Source: Trichostrongylus colubriformis (Eukaryota > Nematoda > Chromadorea > Rhabditida > Trichostrongylidae). Taken from it: 64,000 nt of DNA. The stretch is taken from contig OZ022257.1 of NCBI GenBank assembly GCA_963978905.1, positions 51,416,873 through 51,480,872 of the forward strand, written 5' to 3'. Both the position numbers and the translations under genes were made by a program. The notes below the pieces were generated by a model that was given only the letters and a program-made list of their open reading frames with translations, was not told where the DNA came from and made no database searches. Positions 35,330 through 45,869 of this stretch are shown in pieces (the first letter of the stretch is position 1; every line of letters begins with the position of its first letter).

Positions 35330-35695
35330 GAAGCACGACTAAGCGTGAACGGCTGGAATCACGCTTTGAAGTGCATATACTGGGCGATACCATACGGCAA
35401 AGATTCGGTATGGCTCTAATAACTGATAAAATGCGTAAAGCTAGGCATCGTTGGTATGGCTTCATTCCGCGAGCCAGTGAAGACGCCATTTGCCAGCTCG
35501 GGTCTTCGTCTCAAAGTAGACGGATGGCGGCCTAGAGGACAGACCAAGTAGAGCTGGCTCGACACATTACATGCAGCTGACGGCTAGCTGGCATAACCCC
35601 GGTTCAGGCATTCAATTGAGATGAGTGAGTGGTATCAGAAAAACGGACCTTGCAATCAAGTGGGACAAATACTGAGAAAGAAGAAGAGGAGGAGG
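35330..35695 (+). pseudogene. non-LTR retrotransposon reverse-transcriptase tail, broken
   Basis: The C-terminal end of an RTE/CR1-like nematode pol protein is visible: LGDTIRQRFGMALITDKM, then RKARHRWYG, then after a frameshift KVDGWRPRGQTK, a stop, and SWLDTLHA. The family typically has KMREARLRWYGHV...RPRGRPKKRWLD here. A frameshift and at least three stops show it is dead. The 5' part is missing: similarity fades only tens of bases right of the mariner palindrome. I infer 5' truncation at insertion, as LINEs commonly show. Confidence 0.75.
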
Positions 35696-36193
35696 GGTAT
35701 GTACGATTACCAGCACTAAATCGTGAAAAAATATTTTACGACTATTTTTTTGCCGAATTTTTATCTAGCCGACGAATTTTTTAAGCAACGCAGGCGGTGG
35801 AAACGAGGTCGGTCGTGAAAAAAAAGCAAATCAGACCCTTTCCCAGGTTTCACATGGGCACTGGTCGTAAAAGGAACCTTCAGCAGTGGGAGAGGCGAGT
35901 GTAAAAAGGACCGAGTTTCCTTGAAAAAAAGAACTGGCCATGGAACCAAGATGACCGCGTGAAAACAGAAAGAACTGTTCCCCGAAGAAGTTGGTTGTGC
36001 AATGTTTCGTAAGTAGTGTTTCTTTTGAGTCAATTCTATGAAAGCTGGGAGAAAACACTGAAAATCGGGCGCTCTATTGGTCAGAAAAATCCCGTGGAAC
36101 ATAGCTTACAAAATTATCAGTGCTCACGAGACATCTCGAACTCTCTGTTTCACCTTTGAACAACCGGCTACAACACAGTCGGACGAACGCGGT
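35696..36193. other. non-coding stretch
   Basis: Nothing recognised. Confidence 0.3.
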
Positions 36194-36259
36194 TAGGCCG
36201 CGTTCATACTTTGCGGCACCGACGCTAGAAGCGGTGCCGCACAGTATAACGCAGCTTTA
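36194..36259. mobile_element. short GGCCGCGTTCATAC-type hairpin MITE
   Basis: TTAGGCCGCGTTCATACTTT, GCGGCACCG and the inverse CGGTGCCGCACAGTATAACG, CAGCTTTA. TTA at both ends may be the target duplication. Confidence 0.8.
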
Positions 36260-36512
36260 TCGTCTGAGCCAAAACTTAGCTAAAGAGATGAACGGTTATC
36301 GAGTTGCTGAACTGTTTGCAGACAACAGCATCGAACAAAGTAGACTCGTTGCAGGGTATACAGTAACAAGGAAGTTGAGACATGGTTATCATCCACGTAT
36401 CTGGAGAAAATCTGGAATCTATTTGAACTATTCGAGATCAACATCTGACCTAGGCCGACATAATTGAGCTTTCCGCCTCCCTACTGAAAAGTAAGAGGAT
36501 GAGATTGAACTA

Positions 36513-36580
36513 CAGATAGCAGTAATATCAATAGAGGAGATTCTAAAAAAAATCTCCTCTATTGATATTACTGCTATCTG
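36513..36580. repeat. perfect 30-bp hairpin with 8-nt loop
   Basis: CAGATAGCAGTAATATCAAT and AGAGGAGATT (36513-36542) are exactly complementary to 36551-36580, with loop CTAAAAAA. No mismatch in 30 bp. The sequence GGCACCTCAGAATT follows at 36589 and recurs at 36894. Confidence 0.95.
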
Positions 36581-37213
36581 GTCTTTAAAGGCACCTCAGA
36601 ATTAGAAAATAGCTTAATTGCAGCTGGAAGAATGGGTGACATTCTAGATTTAAAGAACTCACATAATTACGATGACTCAATCTCCATCAAAAGAGTCATG
36701 CAATTAATAATATCGAGGAAAGTAAAAAAAGGAAAAAAGAGGGTGCAGTTTGTATTCGCTTTAGGTATTATTATCTTGATTATACCTTCAATTCATAAAA
36801 AAGTGTAAAATTTAGCTTTGACAGAATGATTAGAAGCGCATGGTGTCTCTATACGAAAGGGTACGAGCCTAGAGAGAAGGGTAGGTCTTCAGGGGCACCT
36901 CAGAATTCCAGACCGTCACAATGTGCCTCTATCAGAGCTGCTTATAACCCGATTAATGGCAATAGGTATCGAAACAAATTCAGTCATCTTTAAGAACTTG
37001 ATCAGCTCAATATTTGCACATTTCGGCTAAACCTTGTTTCTTGAATGAGAAAAAACTTCCTCATCTCAGTTTCCACTCCATTTTTTATCGCCTGAATTTT
37101 TAGCCATGATAAAAATTCAATCATGTGAAACATCTCGTATCTCTGTATATATGGACCGGTATACAAAAAAAGCAAAAAGTCAAAGGACGGAATTTTTGGC
37201 GTTAATTCTCTTC
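36581..37213. other. non-coding stretch
   Basis: Only the second GGCACCTCAGAATT (36894) is noted. Confidence 0.35.
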
Positions 37214-37456
37214 CGGAATGCGCCACGCATACTAGTTCATTACGGAACAGATGACGGTTGAATTCGACTCGACTTATGCATTGACTTGTGGGTGCCAGCC
37301 GACATGTAAAACAGTGCTTTTAATCTCCTAAATGAGTCTGCTACCGAATGATCGATCCCAGAGGGATGGGAGGCTTTGTTGGTCTGGGTGGGCGTTGATA
37401 CGGGATTTGATCCTGTGCATCATGAGATTGGGAGTGGGGTCACCTGCCACTACACT
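37214..37456 (+). repeat. family D SINE-like repeat, copy 1
   Basis: Starts CGGAATGCGCCACGCATACT. Shares with 46845-47120 and 48178-48424 the blocks (C/G)AGCCGA(C)ATGTA, CAGTGCTTTTA, GGGATGGGAGGCTTTGTTGG, GGGCGTTGAT and GTCACCTGCCACTACAC. No TIRs, no coding capacity. Confidence 0.65.
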
Positions 37457-37538
37457 TACTGTTCCTCTTCGAAACAGAAAACAGTTCGAACAAAAACTTG
37501 TAAATACCCTCAGCCGGCATTGGTGCATGTGAGACCAT

Positions 37539-37739
37539 TCATGCGGTGAGAATATGGACGTCGCAAGACGATGAAACGTGTTCGTCAGCAGCCATAGCGT
37601 CAGCAGGTGTGGCGATGACAACGAAAGACATAAGGGCCCTGCCGTTAGAGTGGTTTTTTGTGGAGTTTTTCAGTCCACTGTGAAAACCAGCCAACATCAC
37701 AGTGCTTTTGTCGCTACATACCATTGTTACAAGAGGCCG
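37539..37739 (-). CDS. candidate terminal exon, 66 codons plus stop
   Basis: Minus strand: acceptor ATCCACTCACAG before 37739, phase 0, open to TGA at 37539. Includes VTMVCSDKSTVMLAGFHSGL and a hydrophobic ALMSFVVIATPADAMAADE. Protein-like, but no family recognised, and the open frame extends upstream to 37811. Confidence 0.22.
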   Translation of the reverse strand, partial: RPLVTMVCSDKSTVMLAGFHSGLKNSTKNHSNGRALMSFVVIATPADAMAADEHVSSSCDVHILTA

Positions 37740-37811
37740 CTGTGAGTGGATGTTCCCGAAATGTGCGATCGAATACGCTCCATCGAGTTGACTACAGAGA
37801 ACACCCACCAA

Positions 37812-39146
37812 CTACTTCGTCCTTGAAATGCTACGGACGTTATCCTATTCAGAATTGACTGAGAGCATACTGGCATTACAAAAGTGGCGTGGGAGGAATT
37901 CCAGAGTTGGTTGGTCCATCTTCCTTATTTATAGCAGAAATATCCTATAGCTATACTTTCCAACCCTTCTTCCACTGCTTCCTGGTCCAAGGAGCCATTC
38001 ACTTAACGTTTTCCCCGCTAAGTTGATTTTCTTATTTTTTCGTTTATTCTTACTTTCTTCGTGGAACGCTCCTTCTGCAAATACTATCCCCTCGTTTGAA
38101 ATACCAAATAAACAAATAAAATAAATAAATAGGCCGCAAGCTCAAAAAATATTGCAAATTAGCCGTGGTACACCTGGAACTTGTCTATCGTGAGTATCGA
38201 TCTACTGATGTGCCATACATCTACTCCATTCGCCGCTATACTTAGCACCTACGTATAAGCTTATTTACCTATAAGCGTATTTATATATCATGAGGATTGT
38301 TCGCGCTATGGGATCCCATCACAACCTACATATGTAACGCTAGCGAAGTACCTGTTGCTACTGCTTCTCTGTACTCAAGAAATAATTATTGATGTAGACA
38401 AAAATTTACTTAAATAAAAACCTTTCGAACTTACTTGATATCGATCTGTAATTAGCCCCCTCCCCCTCCCGCCCCAGAATTCTGGAGATTTTCTAATACA
38501 AACATTGAATGAGCAAAGAGCCAAAAACAGCAAACAGCAAAGTATTCTGACGCTCGATCGAAGCAGAGTCAAGCGCTCTGAAAATGGCTGTGAGGATATC
38601 GGACATTGAGCAAGCAACTCGGAATACGCCATGCACTATACATACTATCATATGCAATCGAGAAATCATGGACAAGCAGATAACTATCAAAGCCGATCAT
38701 TGACTTGCATGATGAAACTGTGGTCATTTACTAAACTTCATCTAGCAAATAAATTTAGCACGAAGGTTCATTTAGAATAGGACCTGATTGCTCCTAACTT
38801 CATCCAAGACTTGTGTGGAGTCAGACGATTCCAGATCCGCGGCTTGGCTTGGATATAGGCTTCGTTCTACTCATATACACAAATTAAACTAGAAATTCAA
38901 AAGAGAAGAGTGGCTTTTTTGATGTCCGAATGGAAAAATCGTATAGCTATTATTCCTGCAGCTGTGCACTTTCACGACAGTACTAGAATACGTCCCATGA
39001 TTATCAAGAATCTCACGATAAATAGATTTTTTACATTTTGTCACCGTAATGGATACTCAAAGAAGTCGGAGAAGCAGAATATTCCGAGTAGTCTGTAGAA
39101 AAACATATCGTGAGCGTGAAGATTTCGATTGCGTTTTGACTTCCAG
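37812..39146. other. non-coding stretch
   Basis: AAATAAACAAATAAAATAAA at 38105-38130. A CGGAATACGCCATGCA block at 38630 matches the 5' end of family D. The 38910-39098 plus frame is discussed under rejected items. Confidence 0.3.
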
Positions 39147-39316
39147 AAGAGAGGCGAAAGGTCGACTTTCATGTTTGGGAGAAGGTAGCCAGTCAATGAC
39201 TCGTAGAAACATTTCAGGTCAGAAAAGCCACACTATTTGGTGAAGTTCCCAGATGGGACATTTTGTGTCTCTTTTCTATTGAGGAAGATTCGATTGCGGG
39301 AACTATGAAAAATATG
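39147..39316 (+). CDS. two candidate exons of a plus-strand gene (39147-39184, 39218-39316)
   Basis: The first segment follows GCGTTTTGACTTCCAG, has two carried bases then ERRKVDFHVWEK, and ends AAG/GTAGCC. The second follows AACATTTCAG, is open in phase 0 for 33 codons (VRKATLFGEVPRWDILCLFS, then an acidic IEEDSIAGTMKNM) and ends ATG/GTAAGC. Frames join in phase. The interval between them is only 33 nt, below the usual nematode minimum, so one of the two is probably mis-set. The second has the better signals. Confidence 0.3.
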
Positions 39317-39938
39317 GTAAGCTCCATAAAATAGAACGAATTCAAGAAACGAATTTTCTCGAATTTACAACAATTTGTCCCTGTTTTCGTTTTTCGTGGT
39401 GCATTTTCATCTAAATTTCGTAGCTTACATCTCCTTTGAAAAGTTAAGGTTTTCAAAAGTCAAGTTTAACTCTGGGTTTGATAAAATATCGCTGGAATAA
39501 GAAATTCCTTGCAAGAACTATACTTTCGAAATTCCCCATATGTTTATTTAATTTTATACCTCCTTGCTAGAAAATTTGGAACCATCGAATACATTATTCG
39601 CTGGACTCATAAATCTCAGTGGGATGAGGGCGATGCGGTGTTGGCGTTCAATCGTGAGGCCGAAGCGACATTATCTCATTCGGACCAGAGGATCGGATCC
39701 TGCTGGGACCGATCCATCCCTTTGAAAAATAGTTCGAACGGCCACTGCTCAAGAATTTAATGGGTGAGATACCTAGGTGATTTAATGCATCAAGGGGAAG
39801 CCACTGCTTACAATTAGGTGCACGTTAAAGATAGATTAGATTCTCTAAATATTTAAGATTTCCGCAAAAAAAAAGATCAGAATGATCAGAAAAAAAGAAT
39901 GTTTTAAATGTCATGTTGTTACTTTGATTAATTACCAG

Positions 39939-40568
39939 CGATTACTAGCAGATAGTGAAAGGCGTAGAAAGGTAAGGAAGGAGGCCGTCAACGCTAGAGA
40001 GAGACAGACTGGGCAGAAAAAACGAACTGAAATCGCTTTTTCATTGACATTTATTCACAGCTTAATGAATGAATAAAATGACTCCTTCATAATTCGATAG
40101 CCGACGAATTCGAAAAGGAGATATCATCTGTTCACAGCTGGACGACGAAGCCGGCTTTGGTGAGATAACACACGAAACGATCCTCGAAAACAGCCGCTTT
40201 GAAGAGGAGCGAAAACGAGAAAAGTCAATGGTCCGAAGCGTGGAACAGCCCATTCGAGAAAACTCGTCTAGTGCACGTTGCCGCGTTTGTGCGTGAAGTA
40301 GGCCGGGTCTTATTTGCTTCTTTAGGTTGGGAAGGCGCTTATAAAGTGTTCAGAATATACCTCACAAGTCTCCCGCTCCATAACTGCTCGAATGGAAAAG
40401 GCATGGGATAGCCTTTGGATGATCACCGAAACGAACGGTAGGGAAGCAGGGTTCCTATGGATGGAGACCTGGAGGGAGTGGGAGAGGAGCCTTGAAGTGG
40501 CCGATTCCGTAGACATCACGATCATTCGTCTAGTGGATTGGCTCGGACAGAATACGCCAGATTTATGA
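39939..40568 (+). CDS. three phase-compatible candidate exons ending in a stop (39939-39971, 40138-40284, 40326-40568)
   Basis: 39939-39971 is 11 codons (RLLADSERRRK) between TTACCAG and GTAAGG. 40138-40284 follows CATCTGTTCACAG: 49 open codons, highly charged (LDDEAGFGEITHETILEN, RFEEERKREKS). 40326-40568 follows TTGCTTCTTTAG: 80 open codons to TGA, Trp-rich (MEKAWDSLWMITETNGRE, FLWMETWREWERSLEVADS). All join in phase 0. The last intron would be 41 nt with a GTTTGT donor, which is short. Charge pattern suggests a helical or coiled-coil protein. No family recognised. The length of the last exon frame is the strongest single point. Confidence 0.38.
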
Positions 40569-40677
40569 TGGCCGCTCACAGAAAAATAAGTTTGGATGAA
40601 CGGTGCTCAGAAAATGAGTGAGGCTTGACCTGATTGCGCAAAATCTCTACCGTGCTCCTTGAACGCCACCTGCTTAG

Positions 40678-40850
40678 TAGCCCAAGCCCGATCGACTTCC
40701 CAGAAATTCTGTATGCGAATCCCGATCCACGAGAGAACGGACAACGAGATCGGATATCCACAAGAGAATTTCGACCGAATCGGTCTTGTAGTAAAACCGA
40801 AAAGATGAGCGGAGAGGATATTGCAAGCGGGGACAAGAAGGTGGATTACG
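40678..40850 (+). CDS. candidate exon with consensus donor
   Basis: Between GCCACCTGCTTAG and TTACG/GTGAGTT. Open for 57 codons: SPSPIDFPEILYANPDPREN, then an Arg-rich middle and KMSGEDIASGDKKVDY. It may be a later exon of the same plus-strand gene by alternative splicing before the stop at 40568, or the start of another gene. The phase link to the preceding exon was not resolved. Confidence 0.33.
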
Positions 40851-41567
40851 GTGAGTTAATGTGAGCAACTTAATTAAGAGGAAAGCATTGCCGCTGCAGC
40901 TTGCACGCTATCCAAAACCATCCAGTTCAATCTCTATCCAATACAGCGATTGAGTAAATGTTCACTTAAACGATAAATAAATAATTTATATCAACTTTAT
41001 AATTTAATAGTCTCTGCAGTTCACAGACCTTATGAAATCCTGCAAGTGAGATGCGTAAGGCCAAAGAAGGGTCACTTTTCTTTCCTGAATAGGGATCTTT
41101 ATAATGCTAGGGACTAAACTTCGAATTCGCCGCTGAGGGCTAAAACAACGAGCAAAGAGGAGAATATCCGATGATACACCAAAATCCATTCGGATAACCT
41201 CTTTCAGGTTTAAATATTGAACTTTTCAACCACTGAAGTGGAATGACAGCCCAAATGTTAGCAGCTTCGGTAAGGGCGGAGCACGTGCTGTAAGGCGGAC
41301 TTCGTGCTTCGGCCAAAAAAAATCTTTCACGCAGCTGTTTCGCGTATGGGCAGAATGAGCTGTTGGGAGAGAAGAAGAAATGGGGCGTGGAGGTGAAACA
41401 AAGAGCAGACAGCCGGCATGACTCAAACGTCGCGGAGCATTGCCGGAAAGAGTTATAAGGTATCCGGAGATCGAAAGAACTTAATTAGAGTGGTTGGAAG
41501 AGATTTTGCAAATATGAGATGAAGAACCAAAGGGTGCAATATGCTCGATTGGAGTGAAATGGGAGGA
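40851..41567. other. non-coding stretch
   Basis: AT-rich after 40930, with no bounded feature. Confidence 0.3.
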
Positions 41568-41989
41568 TATTCCAGCTTCCATGAAAAAAAAAGGCACTAT
41601 TTACCCAAAGCTACCCCACTACCTCTCCAACCGATGTGGTCGAAGAGGCGATTTTTGAAAAATTTTCCGACTTGGCTGCGAACCTCTACCGGGGGTAATT
41701 CGACCCACAGAACACGAATATGACATTCGTTTGGCGCGAGACCGCTTAGCGCCTGCGCCACAGGCGCCGGCCCCAAAATGGAGTGACGTCGGCGCCTATG
41801 GCGCAGGCGCCAAGCAGTTTCGCGCCAAACGAATGTCATATTCGTGTTCTACGGGTCGAATTACCCCCGGTAGAGGTTCGCAGCCAAGTTGGAAAATTTT
41901 CCAAAAATCACTTCTTCGACCACATCGGTTGGAGAGGTAGTGGGGTAGCTCTGTGTTAATGGTGCCAAAAAAAATTTGTTCCACTGGAA
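41568..41989. mobile_element. large near-perfect foldback element, about 420 bp
   Basis: AGCTACCCCACTACCTCTCC at 41609 is mirrored by GGAGAGGTAGTGGGGTAGCT ending 41950. The inner arms (GAACCTCTACCGGGGGTAAT, CATTCGTTTGGCGCGA) match with few changes down to a centre near 41780 (GCGCCTGCGCCACAGGCGCC). The outermost bases (A run, GGCAC(T/C)ATT, TTCCAG) extend the arms with lower identity. Frames inside are mirror images and not genes. Confidence 0.9.
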
Positions 41990-42741
41990 CCGACATTTTC
42001 CCCATCAAAAATGATTCCAGCTAATCTCAATGGTCCGTCAATGATGATCCTCTTCACAACGAAAGCGTCTCGCATGCATCCCTTAAGCGGTCTCAGTTCC
42101 CGTTTCGGGCTTGATAGACGCGACTGGTGGTGAACCAGCGATACGGTCTGAGTCGATGTGTCTATGTCTCTACGTGGAACCTCGCACACTCTTCTTGCTG
42201 CAGGTACTTTGCTAGGTGAGAAAAGCGAGGATCGTCACCGAACGTATTCCCATCGAACGACCGCGTAACGATGCATCTTTTGTTCACTCTCACACACACA
42301 GACACATCCGTAAAAGCACCGTCACAGCAGACATAACGGCTCTACTACGTTCCTAGCCAAAAAATTGTTGTTCTATTGGAAGATCTCTTAACTCAGCCCT
42401 CTTACTAGCCGACTCTTTCATATGATCCAACTCCACTGAGCCTCCTAGTACTTGAAGTAGTGCAGGTAAACAAAAAAGACAGTTTGTAGACAATAATTGA
42501 CAGCTGCTTGCAATGGTGTCTTTTGGCTTAAACAATGTGTAGTAGATGAGATGGACCCCTCCCCCTTCTTTGATGCCTTTTGCCTTTCACAATTCCATTA
42601 ACATTTCCCTGGCATAATAAAATGCCACATAAATTACGGTGATCCAAAAATGATTCACAAGATCTCCGTGAAATGAGGTTTCCCTGAAAGGTTCACCAAT
42701 CCATCACTACCAAATTTTACATAGTCCCGTCACAAAACGGA
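41990..42741. other. non-coding stretch
   Basis: Nothing recognised up to the tRNA. Confidence 0.35.
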
Positions 42742-42813
42742 TGCCTCATGCTGGAATCGAACCAGCGACCTTCTGTTTACTAGACAGACGCTCTGCCCCT
42801 GAGCCAATGAGGC
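42742..42813 (-). tRNA. tRNA-Thr (anticodon AGT)
   Basis: Read on the minus strand it folds into a complete cloverleaf of 72 nt. The acceptor stem is GCCTCAT/ATGAGGC with discriminator A. The D arm is GCTC/GAGC with loop AGGGGCA. The anticodon stem is TCTGT/ACAGA with loop CTAGTAA, giving anticodon AGT (read as IGU, decoding ACU/ACC/ACA). The variable loop is AGGTC and the T arm GCTGG/CCAGC with loop TTCGATT. A-box (TGGCTCAGGGG) and B-box (GGTTCGATTCC) promoters for RNA polymerase III are both intact. There is no intron. CCA is not encoded, as expected for a eukaryote. No T run directly follows the 3' end on the minus strand, so the terminator is not clear. Confidence 0.93.
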
Positions 42814-44054
42814 ACAGCTCCATATTCAGAAGGCCCATTTTCCAGTCACGTCCGATTCGGAATTGTAGAACCACCAGAGTGCATGGGGAACCATAAAAGT
42901 ACCTCAATGCCAAGCGGTGACTAATAGACGTCAAGGGGATCAATATTCCGTGCCTGCATACAGTGAACTTGCAAAGCAGCGGTGGTAGTCACTGCGCCAC
43001 TATGAAAGCCCTGTAGGAGTAGCTTAGCTGGGGAAAATAACCTAGATCAAAGTTCATAAAATTCAGGAACGAGTGATAGGGGAATACCGATGGAACTAAG
43101 GTAGGGTGTAGTGAGGAAATTCCATAGATCACAGAATGGTCCTTGCACCCCGACCTTTCCATCGGTTGGTGGTTACTCAGTATCGCATGAGACGTGTGGT
43201 GCCCATGGAAGCACTTTAATGGCCCATTCCTACTCAATATTCCTCTGAATAAATCAAGCGCAAAAATTATCGCTTAACTGTTATCCTTGGCAATATCATG
43301 GTACAAAAAGATCGTCAATAAACGATAAGCGTCAACCATTATCAAAATATTTTGAAAAATCAAAAAAGCAATACAAGGAATGATTTTCAAAACTATTTAG
43401 AAAACAATGCAAAAACGCATTTCTTTGCCCCGTAGGAGGCATACGAGAAAGTGCAGCATATTGTCGGATATCAACGCTACGATCTCTTCACGGCCTATGA
43501 TCATCACCACCACCGACCGGATTTTATGCAAATCGCAGCTCCACGGGAAAGACGCGTAAAATTCAAAATTTGAGCTAAGAGAGTCACTTGCCAGCCGATC
43601 ATAGATGAAAGATACTGACCAACACAAATTAATTGTGAATTTGAAGGGATTGAGCAAATTCTTAATCAATGGATGTGAGCAGTGCAGCGACAAGAGCCGC
43701 TTCCATTCTTCCGGATTCGATGAATTGCTACCTCGATTTCTACTGGTAATAGAAGGCATGGCACACTCCAGAAAAGAATTCATCAACGCAATATGGCTTT
43801 ATTCTCCTAGTTCAATCTTACGTACCTATGCATATGCTAATGCATAATGAAGTAATGCTTTTACGGCACAGAATGCCAAAAACTGAAGTTCGAGCTTCAA
43901 ACTTCCTTCAGTTGCCTGTCTATGCGCGAAGTATGCACTTAGTTTCCAGTAATGATCCTCGACAGCAGTATAAAAATGTATTGAGAAATTCAGAAGATTT
44001 CGGATTTCGGAGTACTGAATTTTTGGCAACTAGTTAGGATAATGTCCAAATATA
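42814..44054. other. non-coding stretch
   Basis: TTATCGCTTAACTG at 43270 and ACGATAAGCGTCAA at 43322 are inverse and may mark a small decayed element. Complementary frames at 43397-43847 are mutual shadows. Confidence 0.3.
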
Positions 44055-44276
44055 TTGGGTCGGTGCATACTTAATGCGGCTTTTTTCAACACTTTTATTC
44101 AGCAAAAACAATCACAAAATTCAGCAAAAATCGTGTTCAAATGCTTATTCGGGAGCGTTTTCACGTAGCAATCAAGTACTGCTTCCCACTTGATTGTCTT
44201 CAAGATGTCAATTTTCACTGCAGAAACGCACCAATAAGAAATCGCATTAACTATGAGCCAGCCTATTAAAATGCAT
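44055..44276. mobile_element. mariner-type MITE, second copy of the 16480 family
   Basis: TA, then TTGGGTCGGTGCATACTTAA and TGCGGCTTTTTTCAAC. Interior shares CAGCAAAAACAATCACAAAA and TTATTCGGGAGCG with copy 1. The right end is more decayed (ACTATGAGCCAGCCTAT). Confidence 0.8.
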
Positions 44277-45381
44277 ACGAAAACCCTAATGAAAATGATG
44301 AAATAAAGATAAATACGATTATACGGCTCATAAATTTAGGTTCAGAGAGGCGTTACGCAGCCAGGTGTAATTTAACGCGAAATTCAGAACGAGTTTAAGG
44401 CGGATGTTGGTTTTACCGGTGACCGGTATGAGTTTGGTTTCTGCTGCTGTAAGCTTAGACAGAGTCGACAGCAATTACAAAAAAAAACCAGGTCCTGTCT
44501 CTTAGGTAAACCAGATGTGCACTTGACATCATTTCAATGAGACCAGGAGCACTTGAAAATTGACTCAAAAGACAGTTCAAGTGCAAATACAATTTTTTCT
44601 TGGAAACAGTCCCTTACGCTTGAGGGGTAATCAGGGTGTTTCAAGGGGTAAAAATAAAATAATTGGCGTAGATTGTCTCTCAAAAATACCATCAATACTT
44701 GCTCCCTGTCGGCTTTTGCCCGATCCGATCGTAAGGACTACTGCCCACTTTTAGCTTGTGCAGTCCACTATGCCAGTCGCTGGCTAACTCTATCCAAGTT
44801 CTTCGCGCCCCTTCAATTCGGCCAATCAAGCCGTCTACCACTGAGAAAGCAAAAATCCACTAAGAAAGCAAAAATAACGTAATCTGCTAGGAAAGTTAAA
44901 TAACAGGAACAAAAAGTTATAACCACGGTACTCGAAGAGCGAAAGTACATGCAAGTTTGATTCCTCGCCATAAATTTTGCCCACAGCTCAATTCCTTCTG
45001 ATGGACTGACACATCACCACTCTATGTGGTTTCCGTATGGCATTGAACCATTTCTAAATTCTTGATGGATTTTCCGTACGTGGCGCATCTCGAAGGATCA
45101 TTGTGCACGTCGAGTTATTTTTTCGCTCTATTTACGGAGGGGAACGGAAATGGTAGGCTACCGATTATTTCAAAGAGATCACGAAAGCAATTTGATAGTG
45201 AAATAAATAAACAAATAAGAGATATGCAGCAAATAACAAATAAATCATGGAAAAATAAATGCACTAGTGTAGAACTACATAGAATGGTGATTTCGTAGGC
45301 AGAATAGATTTTAGAGCTCGTTTGCTGAGATTTCAGTCGGCGATAAAAAGACTCATGAAAATGAAATTTCATGACACTTAG
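44277..45381. other. non-coding stretch
   Basis: Nothing recognised. Confidence 0.3.
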
Positions 45382-45765
45382 GTGTTTAGGGAGAAAATCC
45401 ACATTTCCACACAAATACCCAAATTATCGCGGGATCCCGAGCAAATCTTATTAGGCGGGCTTGATTCGGAACTTTTGCATGGGATGAAAAAGGAGAAAAG
45501 AGCCACCATAGCGCTTTATCAATCGAATAATTTCTATGGCGATTTCATACAAATTTCCAGAATCCTTGGAGGAAAGCGGTTAGAATGGCCTTTAGAGCAG
45601 TGTAGCTCTAATATGAACGGCAACAATGCGGTGGCGGATGCATTTACGGAAACAGCACCGGAAGTTGTACCGATGGCGGGTGTACGAATAGCCGGGTTGC
45701 ACTATAGCCATAACTCCCCCACTTACCTCCTGCAAAGATCAGTTATCAGCTTATCAGAGACATGA
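45382..45765 (+). CDS. 127-codon open frame, unassigned
   Basis: Protein-like over much of its length (LLGGLDSELLHGMKKEKRAT, ALYQSNNFYGDFIQISRIL, AVADAFTETAPEVVPMAGVR). An ATTTCCAG inside it could be an acceptor. The plus frame 45808-46086 is also open and charged. The opposite strand offers a competing exon at 45727-45869. No family recognised, and strand choice is uncertain. Confidence 0.22.
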   Translation: MFREKIHISTQIPKLSRDPEQILLGGLDSELLHGMKKEKRATIALYQSNNFYGDFIQISRILGGKRLEWPLEQCSSNMNGNNAVADAFTETAPEVVPMAGVRIAGLHYSHNSPTYLLQRSVISLSET

Positions 45766-45869
45766 AACACCGGCGGAAAAAGCGCAGAAGGGAGAAGAGC
45801 CAGAAGAGTGGACGGGCGCGCGCGCGATGCGACTCCTAAACGGGATTTTGTCGTACGATACCGGCTCGT
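45727..45869 (-). CDS. competing minus-strand exon candidate
   Basis: Minus strand: acceptor TTATCTTTCGCGTAG, 47 open codons plus two bases, then AGGAG/GTAAGTGGG. Contains LLALLPSALFPPVFHVSDKL. The donor is close to consensus. It overlaps the tail of the plus-strand 127-codon frame. Confidence 0.2.

Noticed and set aside
38910..39098. Frame containing IIPAAVHFHDSTRIRP, faintly like the C-terminal PAVTHVDGSAR motif of carbamoyltransferases
   Set aside because: Only a few positions match, the rest of the frame does not fit, and nothing else in the region supports a transferred bacterial gene.
41597..42008. Several frames across the large foldback
   Set aside because: Mirror-image translations of palindrome arms.
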